From Planctomycetota bacterium (GTDB taxonomy: Bacteria > Planctomycetota > Planctomycetia > Pirellulales > Pirellulaceae): a stretch of DNA of 58,587 bases. The stretch spans positions 1 through 58,587 of the forward strand of contig JAJRVM010000140.1 in the NCBI GenBank assembly GCA_024277285.1, read 5' to 3'. The notes below the pieces were generated by a model. That model ran no database searches and was not told the origin of the DNA. It was given only the letters and a program-made list of their open reading frames with translations. Numbering within the stretch: position 1 is the stretch's first letter; each line of letters starts with the position of its first letter. A program made the position numbers and the translations under genes. This document shows positions 44,694 to 53,193 of the stretch, one piece after another.

Positions 44694-46553
44694 TTACTGC
44701 TCGACCACCTCGCGTTCGACGCCCAGCAGGCCGGCCAATTCGAGCAGGATCCGTTCGATGGAGCTCATGCTCTTGCGCGCTTCAATCACCTCGCGCGCCA
44801 GTGCCGGCTTGTCGGTGATCAAGCCGTCCGCGCCGCGACCGATCATCGTCGACATAGTGACCGGATCATTCACGGTCCAGACCAGCACTTTTTTATTTTG
44901 TTCGTGTGCCGATCGGATAAGTGATCGCGTTGCGATATTGGCGCTGACGGCCAGGAAATCAGCATCCACGTTCGCCAGTTTGCCCAGTGCGACGGCAGTC
45001 AGGAGTCCGGTTTTCCACTGTGGGCGGAGCTTTTTCATCTTCTGCAGACCAGCCTGTTTCAAGCTGATGATGACAATATCGGATTGCATACCGTGTGCTT
45101 CAACGATTTCGGCCACGCGCTGTTCGAGTTGCTGGTCGTGCCCATAGTATTTCAGCTCGATCGTAACCTTTGTCTTGCCTTTGCAGAGCGTCAGGACTTC
45201 GTCCAAGGTCGGAACACGCTGGTCTTTGAATTTGGGATCGAACCAGCTGCCGATGTCGATCGTTTTCAAGTCCTCTATCGTTGCGTCCCAGATCTTCAGG
45301 TCGACGTTCGCCAACTTCTTGAAGTCGCTGTCGTGAAAGACGACCACTTGTCCGTCCGCCGTCTCTTGCACATCGAGTTCCGTCCAGTCTGTTTGTTCGG
45401 CAATTGCTTGCTCGAAAGAGGCCATTGTGTTTTCGGGTGCCGCAGCCGACGCGCCGCGATGAGCGATGATCCATACGTTGGCATCCAGACTGACACTTCG
45501 GAAGGCGTAGACGCCAATGGCTGTGGCCACCAAAACGCCGACCAGCATGCTGACGGCCAATCGGCGTTTGGTCAGGGCAAAGCCGGGCCCCGCAGCACGC
45601 GTTTGAGTGGCGCTGAGCCGTGTGGCGTCGACATCTTGCGAGCCGCCGTAGTTGGCGTAAAGTCGGAAAAACAACGCGGCAAATGTGGTCGTACCCAGCA
45701 GGTTTGCTGCCAGCGACACCAAGCCCCAGACGAGCAGGGTTGCACCGACAACGACCAGCAACAAGCTGAACGTGTTTGCCACGCGCGGCACGAGCAATTG
45801 TGCTACCCAGGTGACCATGCCGGTGGCCAGGACCGAGAGCAGGATCGTCGCAAAAAGCCAAGTGACAATCCAAGTTATGATTCTGCCGCGATGGCCAACG
45901 ACGCGATCGCGGCTGACCTGCAACGCGTCCCGTGGAGAGATGTCCTCGAAGAGGACGATCGGTAACGCAAAAAACCAGCTGGTTGCCAGTCGCAGCAGGA
46001 CGGCTGCCAGTCCGATGCCCAGTATGCTGGCGATTCCAATCGCAACCTTGAACTCGAGCGGTTTCTGCGTCAGGTAGAAATTGATGTCGAATTTGGTCAG
46101 CAAGAGCCAATAAGTGAGCCCCGCGATGGCCAAGAACGGCAAGGCGGCAAGGATGGAGAACATAACGATCCGCAGAGTGACGCGCAACACCGTCCAGCTC
46201 TTGGCCGTGGCAAACATCAACGCCGCTACGACGCCCAGTCGTTGTCGGCTATCGGCGGCGCATTCCACTCCCAATAAGGCCGCTTGTTCCAACGCAATGA
46301 TGGCGATCCAAAGCGCGCCAATCGTTACTAGGCAGATCCAGCCCAGTGGCTCGAGCAGAAACTGGATGATGTCCTCGTCGGCAACAACTTTCCGGCCTGA
46401 CAGTGTTATAAGGAGGCGAAACAGCAGTCCCATGATCGGCGTCAGGATGATGAACGCGAGCAGCTTATAGGCGATATCGGTCAGCGCCAATTCTCGCCAG
46501 CTGTGCCGAAAATCACGCAGTACTGCCCGTAGCGTACTCGGTTGATCAGTCAT
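44694..46553 (-). CDS. Membrane glycerophosphodiester phosphodiesterase
   Basis: About 619 residues. The first 340 residues carry about eight hydrophobic helices, the GDPD membrane domain (LLAFIILTPIMGLLFRLLIT, GWICLVTIGALWIAIIALEQ). From about 365 comes the catalytic GDPD barrel with HRGASAAAPENTMASFEQAI, ELDVQETADGQVVVFHD, KVTIELKYYG and VNDPVTMSTMIGRGADGLIT, all typical metal-site and catalytic residues. It hydrolyses glycerophosphodiesters, the products of phospholipid deacylation, to glycerol-3-phosphate. It lies 118 bases upstream of the patatin fusion on the same strand, which fits a lipid-breakdown pair. Confidence 0.92.
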   Translation of the reverse strand: MTDQPSTLRAVLRDFRHSWRELALTDIAYKLLAFIILTPIMGLLFRLLITLSGRKVVADEDIIQFLLEPLGWICLVTIGALWIAIIALEQAALLGVECAADSRQRLGVVAALMFATAKSWTVLRVTLRIVMFSILAALPFLAIAGLTYWLLLTKFDINFYLTQKPLEFKVAIGIASILGIGLAAVLLRLATSWFFALPIVLFEDISPRDALQVSRDRVVGHRGRIITWIVTWLFATILLSVLATGMVTWVAQLLVPRVANTFSLLLVVVGATLLVWGLVSLAANLLGTTTFAALFFRLYANYGGSQDVDATRLSATQTRAAGPGFALTKRRLAVSMLVGVLVATAIGVYAFRSVSLDANVWIIAHRGASAAAPENTMASFEQAIAEQTDWTELDVQETADGQVVVFHDSDFKKLANVDLKIWDATIEDLKTIDIGSWFDPKFKDQRVPTLDEVLTLCKGKTKVTIELKYYGHDQQLEQRVAEIVEAHGMQSDIVIISLKQAGLQKMKKLRPQWKTGLLTAVALGKLANVDADFLAVSANIATRSLIRSAHEQNKKVLVWTVNDPVTMSTMIGRGADGLITDKPALAREVIEARKSMSSIERILLELAGLLGVEREVVEQ

Positions 46554-46929
46554 GGTGGTTGTGAGTCCTGTAGCGTGAGGCTGGGTTAATACGAGTTGCC
46601 AGGTTGCGCCTGGGCCGTCTGCCACGCCGTATCTTCGGTGGTCGGATGGGATTCAGCAAGGTATTGTATTAGAGACGGTCGGTCTGCGGGAAGCCAGGCC
46701 AGCGCGGCAACGGGCTCTTTGCGGTGCAAAGTCCCAGGCACTTGAGTCACGATTTGGCGCGCACGAGCCGTTCGCCGCTGGGACGGAGGCGACCATTTGT
46801 GGAGTGCCAACCGCTCCCACAGGATTCGAGGTTTACATTGCTAAACCCTGCCGGCACAGGATGCGGACGCCGACCTGCGCTGGGGTTATATCGCAGGTTC
46901 GCGTTCTTGTTTCGGGCGATTGCCGCTAA
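46554..46929. other. Divergent promoter region, nothing recognised
   Basis: 376 bases between the minus-strand GDPD gene and the plus-strand symporter gene. I looked for a pho-box-like CTGTCAT pair and saw none. Confidence 0.35.
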
Positions 46930-49095
46930 ATGGATACTACTCGCAAGACAATACGTCCCGGTCCCACGACGTTGATCGTCGCCAGCCTGTTGGCAGGAGT
47001 GGCGTGTGGATTGTTCTTTGGCGAATACTGCGCAAGGGTCAAATGGGCGGGAGATGCCTTCATTGGCTTGCTGCAGATGGCCGTGTTGCCCTACATCATG
47101 GTCTCGCTGATCGCCAATACCGGACGCCTTTCGCTGGCCAAAGCAGGTTGGCTGGTCCGAGTCTGTATCGTGACGCTAATCGGGCTATGGCTGCTGGGGT
47201 TAGCCATGGTGTTGTTGCTGGGACAGTCATTTCCGGCGTGGCAGGCCGGTTCGTTCTTTAGTACCAGTTTTGTGGAGGTGACCGAGCGCGTTCATTTTGT
47301 CGACTTGTTTGTGCCGGCGAACCCGTTTCGTGCGTTGGCCGACAACGTCATCCCGGCGGTCGTAGTGTTTTCGCTCGGGTTGGGTATTGCGCTGATGGGG
47401 ATCCCGAACAAGGAAGGGTTACTGCAGAATTTGGATGTGATTGTCAAAGCGTTGTCGCGTCTGAACCATTTTGTGGTTCGCATGGCACCAGTAGGTGTTT
47501 TCGCCATCGTCGCCAACGCCGTTGGCACCGTACCGTTCGAACAATTCGAGTTGCTGCAGGCTTACCTCGTCACGGTGACGGCGGCCACGTTGATTCTGGT
47601 GCTGGGCGTGTTGCCGACGGTGATCTCATTGACGACACCGATCGGGTATTGGGAATCGATCCGAGTGTCGCGCGATGCGTTGATCACCGCATTTGTGTTG
47701 GGGAACACCTTTGCCGTAATTCCCTTGATCATCGATGCGTCGCGCGAAGTGCTGCAGCGTCACGAACTGCTGAGCGAAGGAGGTTCTTCTCCCGAGGCCT
47801 TGGTGCCTTTAGCGTTTCCGTTTCCTGACTTGGGCCGCATTGTGCGGCTGGTGTTTATCCCCTTTGCTTCGTGGTTCTATGGTCACAATTTCGGTCTTGT
47901 CGAATACGCTGAGCTCCTTGTGTTGGGCATGGCCGGTTGTTTCGCCAAATTGACGATTACGATTCCCTGGCTGCTGGGCGTCTTTCACATACCGGACGAC
48001 ATTTTTCAGCTCTACCTGCTTGCGGAAGTCTACACGACGCGGCTGGGCGATTTGCTTAAGGCATCGCATCTGCTGGCATTCGCCATTCTGGTCAGCTGTG
48101 CGCTCGGCGGAGGAATGAAGGTTCGTTGGCGTCGATTGTTCATCAGCATCGCGGCACTCGCCGTTTTTACCGTGGTGACGGTGGTGGGAATACGGCTAGC
48201 GTTGACGCGGTCGTTCCAAGAAGGGCATCGCAAGGATGATCTGGTGGTTGGGCGGACGTTGCTGCTGCCGGCGGCGCCGAGCGAATTCATGAAACACCCG
48301 GTTGCGATTACCGATACATCACTGGCGGGGAAGCCGCTGCTGGAGCGCATCAAGCAGCGCGGCAAGATCCGTGTCGGCGTGGATGCCGACACACTGCCGT
48401 TTTCGTATTTCAACAAGGACGGTCAACTCGTGGGCTTCGATGTTGAAATGGCGCATCAGTTGGCGACCGACCTGGGGGTCGAGATCGAGTTTGCTCAGTT
48501 CGACAGTGAAAAGTTAGCCGAACAGATGGAGGCGGGACTGTTTGATATTGTCATGGCCGGTTTGGAGGGAACCGTTCAACGGGCTTCGGATCTGATGCTG
48601 ACGGAACCCTATATGGATGTCACTTTGGCGGTCGTTGTGCCCGACCATCGTCGCCGTGAGTTTCAGGGACTCGATCACCATGAGCGAGCTGGTTTGACGA
48701 TCGCCGTCGTACGCGACGGGTTTCTGGCCTACGAACTACGCAAGCATATGCCTGACGCTCGGATCGTGGAACTCGAATCAGAGCGAGACTTTTTCATTGG
48801 CAAAGCACCACAGTGTGAAATACTCGTCACCAGTGCGGAAACGGGCTCGGCATGGACGCTGCTCTATCCTCAATATTCCGTTGTCAATCCGTTGGATCAT
48901 CCGGTTCGCATACCGCTCTATTATGTTATTGCGCCTGACACGCGATTTCGCAAGTTCCTGGAGGTGTGGCTGAAACTTAAGCAACGTGATGGCACTACGG
49001 AGCAGCTCTACGACTATTGGGTACTGGGCCAACGCGTGTTACCCGAGCAGCCTCGCTGGTGCATCATCCGCGATGTGCTCGGCTGGGTTGAGTAG
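46930..49095 (+). CDS. Dicarboxylate/amino-acid symporter-type transporter fused to a solute-binding (SBP_bac_3) domain
   Basis: 721 residues. Residues 1-430 have the eight-helix plan of the DAACS/GltP family (LASLLAGVACGLFFG-like start, LLQMAVLPYIMVSLIANTGR, RALADNVIPAVVVFSLGLGI, VVRMAPVGVFAIVANAVGT). The motifs that bind sodium and substrate are altered: the serine-rich hairpin reads FVLGNTFAVIPLII, and the NMDGT region reads FPDLGRIVRL. After one further helix, residues about 480-715 form an extracytoplasmic solute-binding domain (IRVGVDADTLPFSYFNKDGQ, GFDVEMAHQLATDLGVEIEF, LFDIVMAGLEGTVQRASDLM). Such fusions exist in a few bacteria. Substrate unknown. Confidence 0.9.
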   Translation: MDTTRKTIRPGPTTLIVASLLAGVACGLFFGEYCARVKWAGDAFIGLLQMAVLPYIMVSLIANTGRLSLAKAGWLVRVCIVTLIGLWLLGLAMVLLLGQSFPAWQAGSFFSTSFVEVTERVHFVDLFVPANPFRALADNVIPAVVVFSLGLGIALMGIPNKEGLLQNLDVIVKALSRLNHFVVRMAPVGVFAIVANAVGTVPFEQFELLQAYLVTVTAATLILVLGVLPTVISLTTPIGYWESIRVSRDALITAFVLGNTFAVIPLIIDASREVLQRHELLSEGGSSPEALVPLAFPFPDLGRIVRLVFIPFASWFYGHNFGLVEYAELLVLGMAGCFAKLTITIPWLLGVFHIPDDIFQLYLLAEVYTTRLGDLLKASHLLAFAILVSCALGGGMKVRWRRLFISIAALAVFTVVTVVGIRLALTRSFQEGHRKDDLVVGRTLLLPAAPSEFMKHPVAITDTSLAGKPLLERIKQRGKIRVGVDADTLPFSYFNKDGQLVGFDVEMAHQLATDLGVEIEFAQFDSEKLAEQMEAGLFDIVMAGLEGTVQRASDLMLTEPYMDVTLAVVVPDHRRREFQGLDHHERAGLTIAVVRDGFLAYELRKHMPDARIVELESERDFFIGKAPQCEILVTSAETGSAWTLLYPQYSVVNPLDHPVRIPLYYVIAPDTRFRKFLEVWLKLKQRDGTTEQLYDYWVLGQRVLPEQPRWCIIRDVLGWVE

Positions 49096-49230
49096 TGTCC
49101 AGAGCGCGGTGCGATTCTTCAGGTTGCGGCATGGACTGACGCGGGGAATCTGCGTTGTGGCGTGCAGCACTCCCACGCGGCGCTGAACTGAGTTACTTGA
49201 TTTTCTTGTGACTGCAGCGATCGCTGCACT

Positions 49231-49283
49231 CAGGGCTCGTATAGGGCTGTGCCTTCGGCACGTAGCGGACCATAACAAAAATC
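49231..49283 (-). repeat. Family B repeat, copy 3 (partial)
   Basis: On the minus strand it reads TTTTTGTTATGGTCCGCTAC, then GTGCCGAAGGCACAGCCCTA and TACGAGCCCTG, almost identical to the first third of copy 1. It ends near a GCAGCGATCGCTGC palindrome. Confidence 0.8.
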
Positions 49284-49569
49284 GTAACCGTTTAGCCGAA
49301 TGAAATATTGTCGCTTTCAAGAGACTCCCATTGGGCTTGTCCCATGGGTGAAAACGGCTGGTGAGCTACCCGCGATGGCAACGACTCCCCCCCACTTCCC
49401 TCCCCGCCGCCTTTGGCGGCGGGGAGGGAAGTGGGGCCGTGTATGTTGGGGGGATAGGACGCCACGGGTAGCCTACCAATCATCTTCACCCACCGCACAA
49501 GGCGGTGGGGGTCGACCGTTGGAAAGTAAACTCGAGTGCACGTCCCACTTCAGATGGCTAAATAGTTAC
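49284..49569 (-). mobile_element. Family C MITE-like element, copy 2
   Basis: 286 bases bounded by GTAACCGTTTAGCC and GGCTAAATAGTTAC, inverted relative to copy 1. Internal blocks shared with copy 1 include GTCCCATGGGTGAAAACGGC, TGGTGAGCTACCCGCGATG, the GCCGCC.TT.GGCGGC stem, TAGCCTACCAATCATCTTCA, CCACCGC..GCGGTGG and CTCGAGTGCACGTCCCACTT. Confidence 0.8.
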
Positions 49570-49811
49570 CGTCCTGTTAATCTATAGCGATTGTAGTGGT
49601 TGCGACTGCGGTGGTGTGGTGGTTTCAAACGGTTGTGCCGTTACGGCCGAGTTTGCAGGGTGGATTGTGCCGATTGTATTGATGGTGCAGGGGGGGCGCG
49701 CGCGTTGCGCCGTAAATCGGGCTATCGCGCTCGGTTGGGCGATTGTGGCACGGTTGCTTCCACCGTCGTTTCGAGTCTAATGTTTCTCTTGTCTGTTGGG
49801 CGCATCTTACT

Positions 49812-51479
49812 GTGAAGTGGCGTTTCTCGACCGCTGGATGTCTCATGCTGGCATTCGCCTTGTGGTGGACTGGTGGCCCGTCGGCGCGTGCCGTGTTGGC
49901 GGCCGAGAATGAAACCATGGCGGCCGTGGAGGAGCTGCGCGCGACGCTGCAACAGCAGAGCGAGCAGATCGAACAACTGCGCAACGAGTTGGCTCGGCAA
50001 CGGGACGAGATCCGTCGCTTGCCAAGCGTGGTCAGTTTGGTTGATACGCAGGCAGGCGACACTCAATCGCGCGATTCTGAATTGCCCGATGACGGTCGTG
50101 ATCAGGAGCGTCGCGACGCGGCTGACCGCTCGACGCAGCCATCTGATGATCAACCATCTGATCGGGCCGTGGCCGACGCTGAGTTGCTCAGCAGGATAGC
50201 GCAGCTGGAACAGGGTGTGCTTGGGGCAAAGCGCGAAAAGAACGATTTTCTTGAAACGCCGTCCTTGGATTCGTCGCGTGTGGTCAACGGTCGTATTCAC
50301 ATTGATCAATGGGGCTTCCCCGACGATTCGCCTGGCGTCAACCAAATCGAGTCGGGCGACCCGCAGCGTGGACCACTCGACCGGCTGATGTACCGTCGAT
50401 TGCGTATCGGTGTTGGCGGCAAGGTACCACCTGGCAATATGTCCTACCGCTTGGAGATCGAGTACAGCGGTGAGGATGGCAGCCAGTTTCGCGATGCCTG
50501 GATTGGCTGGGACGATCTGGTCTTTCTTCGTACGCTCAGGTTCGGAAATCAGAAACGCCCGTATGGCCTGGACCATTTGAACAGCAGTAATTTCAATCTG
50601 TTCATGGAACGTCCGTTCATCGTCGAAGCGTTGAACGAAGACAACCGGCGGTTCGGGATAGCGACGTACGGCGTTTCCGATAATCTGGCTTTCAATTGGC
50701 GCGCGGGCATATTCGACACGACCTTGATCCAAGATCTCGGCAGTACTTTGAACGACAAATACCCGCTTGAGCTTGCCGGACGTCTCGCGAACACCTTTTG
50801 GTACGACGACGTGTCGGGGGGGCGCGGCTATGGACACTTTGCCTTAGCGGGGAGCTGGGCGTTTCCTGCTGCCGACTCGCCCGAGTCGGGCGCGGCCGAT
50901 GGCCGACCGAGGTTTCGGTCACGTCCCGAAGGACGCTCGACACAGCGCTGGTTGGATACTGGACGCATCGATGGCGCCGAATCCTACCAGATTCTGGGGA
51001 TCGAGTCGGTCATTAACGTGGGACGCTTTCAAGTGGGTGGCGAGTTCATGAATATGTGGATGCAACGATCGCCACAGTACGGTGCGGATGTGTACATGCA
51101 CGGTGGATACGTCTATGCCTCCTGCTTCTTGACCGGTGAACATATTCCCTGGAATCGAGCGCTGGGGATTTTGGGACGTGTACAGCCCTTTGAAGATTTC
51201 TTCCACCTGCGCGACTGTCGGCAGTATAGATGGAGTGGGAGCGGTGCCTGGGAAGTGGCAACCAGACTGTCGTATGGCGACTTGACGAACCAGGACGTAT
51301 TCGGGGGCGTGGGGCAAAGTGCTAGTTTTGCACTGAACTGGTACTGGAACGCACACGCGCGGTTGCAGTGGAACTATATCTTTGGTCGTATCGATGACCG
51401 CCAAGTCATTGGGAACGGTGCCCCGGTCGTGTCGGGTAGCTATCAGATCTCCGCCGTACGGGCTATCATCGACTTCTAG
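49812..51479 (+). CDS. OprP/OprO-type outer-membrane porin
   Basis: About 555 residues from GTG 49812. The signal peptide (MKWRFSTAGCLMLAFALWWT) ends near ARA-VLA. A short coiled coil follows (ETMAAVEELRATLQQQSEQI, EQLRNELARQRDEIRRLPS), as in many trimeric porins. Then come aromatic-rich beta-strands: DQWGFPDDSPGV, RLMYRRLRIGVGGKVPPGNM, YRLEIEYSGEDGSQFRDAWI, FGNQKRPYGLDHLNSSNF. The C-terminus AVRAIIDF ends in Phe, as outer-membrane barrels do. The family conducts phosphate or polyphosphate, but the specificity here is inferred only. No strong ribosome site is seen. Confidence 0.85.
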   Translation: MKWRFSTAGCLMLAFALWWTGGPSARAVLAAENETMAAVEELRATLQQQSEQIEQLRNELARQRDEIRRLPSVVSLVDTQAGDTQSRDSELPDDGRDQERRDAADRSTQPSDDQPSDRAVADAELLSRIAQLEQGVLGAKREKNDFLETPSLDSSRVVNGRIHIDQWGFPDDSPGVNQIESGDPQRGPLDRLMYRRLRIGVGGKVPPGNMSYRLEIEYSGEDGSQFRDAWIGWDDLVFLRTLRFGNQKRPYGLDHLNSSNFNLFMERPFIVEALNEDNRRFGIATYGVSDNLAFNWRAGIFDTTLIQDLGSTLNDKYPLELAGRLANTFWYDDVSGGRGYGHFALAGSWAFPAADSPESGAADGRPRFRSRPEGRSTQRWLDTGRIDGAESYQILGIESVINVGRFQVGGEFMNMWMQRSPQYGADVYMHGGYVYASCFLTGEHIPWNRALGILGRVQPFEDFFHLRDCRQYRWSGSGAWEVATRLSYGDLTNQDVFGGVGQSASFALNWYWNAHARLQWNYIFGRIDDRQVIGNGAPVVSGSYQISAVRAIIDF

Positions 51480-51658
51480 GCGGCACTCGATGACCGCTCA
51501 TCGCGGGACCAGTGGGTCGTGGAAAAAACGGTCGAAGTCCATCTGTCGGCTCGCCTTGGCCGGGCTGCCACCGCATGATCGCCCGGGCGCGGAAGCGACG
51601 GTGGGTGCGACGACCGTATGTTGCGATACAACAACTTCTTAACACTTGCGAGCTGGCC

Positions 51659-53065
51659 ATGTCGACGTTGGATCGAGATGATTTTCGTGAGGCGGGGCAC
51701 CGCACGATCGACTTGATTGCGGACTATTGGCGTACGATTGAAACACGGCGCGTTGCGCCGGAGGTCGAGCAATCCGCGCTCGCCGCTCACTTCGCCGGCA
51801 CGCTTGGCGATCAGGGGATTGGTTTGAAGGCGGGGGTCGCCGAGTTGGCGATGGTGTTGGACGCGAGCATCGCGATATCGCATCCACTCTATTTGGGGTT
51901 AGTCAATTCTTCGCCTTTGCCCGAGGCGGTATTGGGCGATCTTGTCGTGTCGGCATTGGACAACAATGGCGGTGCGTCGCATCAAGGGCCGGCTCACGCG
52001 GAGGCGGAGCGTGAATTGGTGCGTTGGATTGCGAGTCGGCTGGCGTACGACGGTGACGGCATGGTCTTGCCGGGCGGTAGTCATGCCACACTGCAGGCAC
52101 TGCAGATAGCTAAGTTCTGTCGATTTCCCGAGTGGATCCGCGAGGGGCCCACTGCGTTGACCGCGCGGCCACGGATCTATGTGGCGCAAGCCACGCATTT
52201 CTCGTCCGCACGTGCCGCTCATGTGATCGGGTTGGGCGACGCGTGTATTGCGACGGTTCCATGTACCGGGCGTGGGGCGATGGATGCAGCTGCCCTGCGC
52301 AAGCAGATCGAAGCCGATATACGCTGTGGTTGGCAGCCGTTTTGTGTGATTGCGACGAGCGGATCAACGGGAACGGGTGCACTCGACCCGTTGGACCAAA
52401 TTGTGCCGATCTGCCAGGCGTTCGATGTCTGGCTGCACGTGGATGCCTGCTATGGTGGTGCCGCAGCACTGTTGGACTCGCACGGCCCCTTGTTTGCTGG
52501 ACTCGACCAGGCGGATTCGTTGGTCGTTGACTTGCACAAGTGGTTTTTCATGCCCTTGACGGCCGGTGTGCTGCTGACGCGTCATGACGAATCGGCGCGC
52601 GAGCTGTTCAATGTGGCAGCTACGTACATTCCCGATGGTGGTCGCGTTGAACCTTATTGCCGTGGCTTGCCAACGTCGCGGCGCGCCTCGGGATTGGCCG
52701 CCTGGTTTGGATTGCGCACGGCAGGTTGGAAGACCATTCGCGATGCGATTGTCCGAAACATTCAGCTGACGCGGAGCATTGAACGTCAGTTGGAACAGCG
52801 TGGATTCGTCGTCATGCCGGACGGTCAGCTTTCGATCGCGTGCGCGCGATGGGAGCCCGCTCAATGGAGCGACGAGGCACTCAACCGATTGCAGGCGACG
52901 ATCTCGGAGACCATTCGACAACAAGGGCAAGCATGGTTCGCTACCACGTTATACGCCGACAAGGTCTGGCTGCGGTTCAACATGGTGAACCTGCATACGC
53001 AAGAGGCGCACATCGATCGGTTGATCGAATTGGTCACGGCGACGGCGCAGCGCTGCGGCGCGTAG
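51659..53065 (+). CDS. PLP-dependent group II amino-acid decarboxylase
   Basis: 468 residues from ATG 51659. An open extension back to 51512 is basic and not family-like. The PLP fold is clear: HPLYLGLVNSSPLPEAVLGD, GMVLPGGSHATLQALQIAKF, PFCVIATSGSTGTGALDPLD, HVDACYGGAAALLDSHG and the lysine loop VVDLHKWFFMP, whose Lys forms the Schiff base. Relatives decarboxylate aromatic amino acids, glutamate or diaminobutyrate. The substrate cannot be assigned. It is convergent with the phosphate-transporter gene. Confidence 0.9.
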   Translation: MSTLDRDDFREAGHRTIDLIADYWRTIETRRVAPEVEQSALAAHFAGTLGDQGIGLKAGVAELAMVLDASIAISHPLYLGLVNSSPLPEAVLGDLVVSALDNNGGASHQGPAHAEAERELVRWIASRLAYDGDGMVLPGGSHATLQALQIAKFCRFPEWIREGPTALTARPRIYVAQATHFSSARAAHVIGLGDACIATVPCTGRGAMDAAALRKQIEADIRCGWQPFCVIATSGSTGTGALDPLDQIVPICQAFDVWLHVDACYGGAAALLDSHGPLFAGLDQADSLVVDLHKWFFMPLTAGVLLTRHDESARELFNVAATYIPDGGRVEPYCRGLPTSRRASGLAAWFGLRTAGWKTIRDAIVRNIQLTRSIERQLEQRGFVVMPDGQLSIACARWEPAQWSDEALNRLQATISETIRQQGQAWFATTLYADKVWLRFNMVNLHTQEAHIDRLIELVTATAQRCGA

Positions 53066-53172
53066 CGTTGCAGAGAAGCTACGGGGCGCGCGTTCTCATT
53101 GCCCTGCTTTCGCGATTCTACCGGAACTTTGGGGCAGCTGAGTGGTTTAATGGTTCGGTCGCCGGATGTTCT

Positions 53173-53193
53173 GGCGGCTTCCACTCAGCCGCC
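53173..53193. terminator. Short stem-loop at the convergent gene ends
   Basis: GGCGGCT and AGCCGCC pair around a seven-base loop overlapping the PiT stop codon. It could end the PiT transcript; no T-run follows. Confidence 0.3.

Larger units (their letters stand above)
49096..49811. other. Composite repeat region
   Basis: Repeat B copy 3 (49231-49283) directly abuts MITE-like element C copy 2 (49284-49569). The remaining 240 bases lead into the porin gene and show no gene. Confidence 0.55.

Noticed and set aside
49722..50837. 371-residue minus-strand open frame
   Set aside because: Antisense of the porin gene; composition typical of a shadow frame, with no signal, motif or ribosome site.
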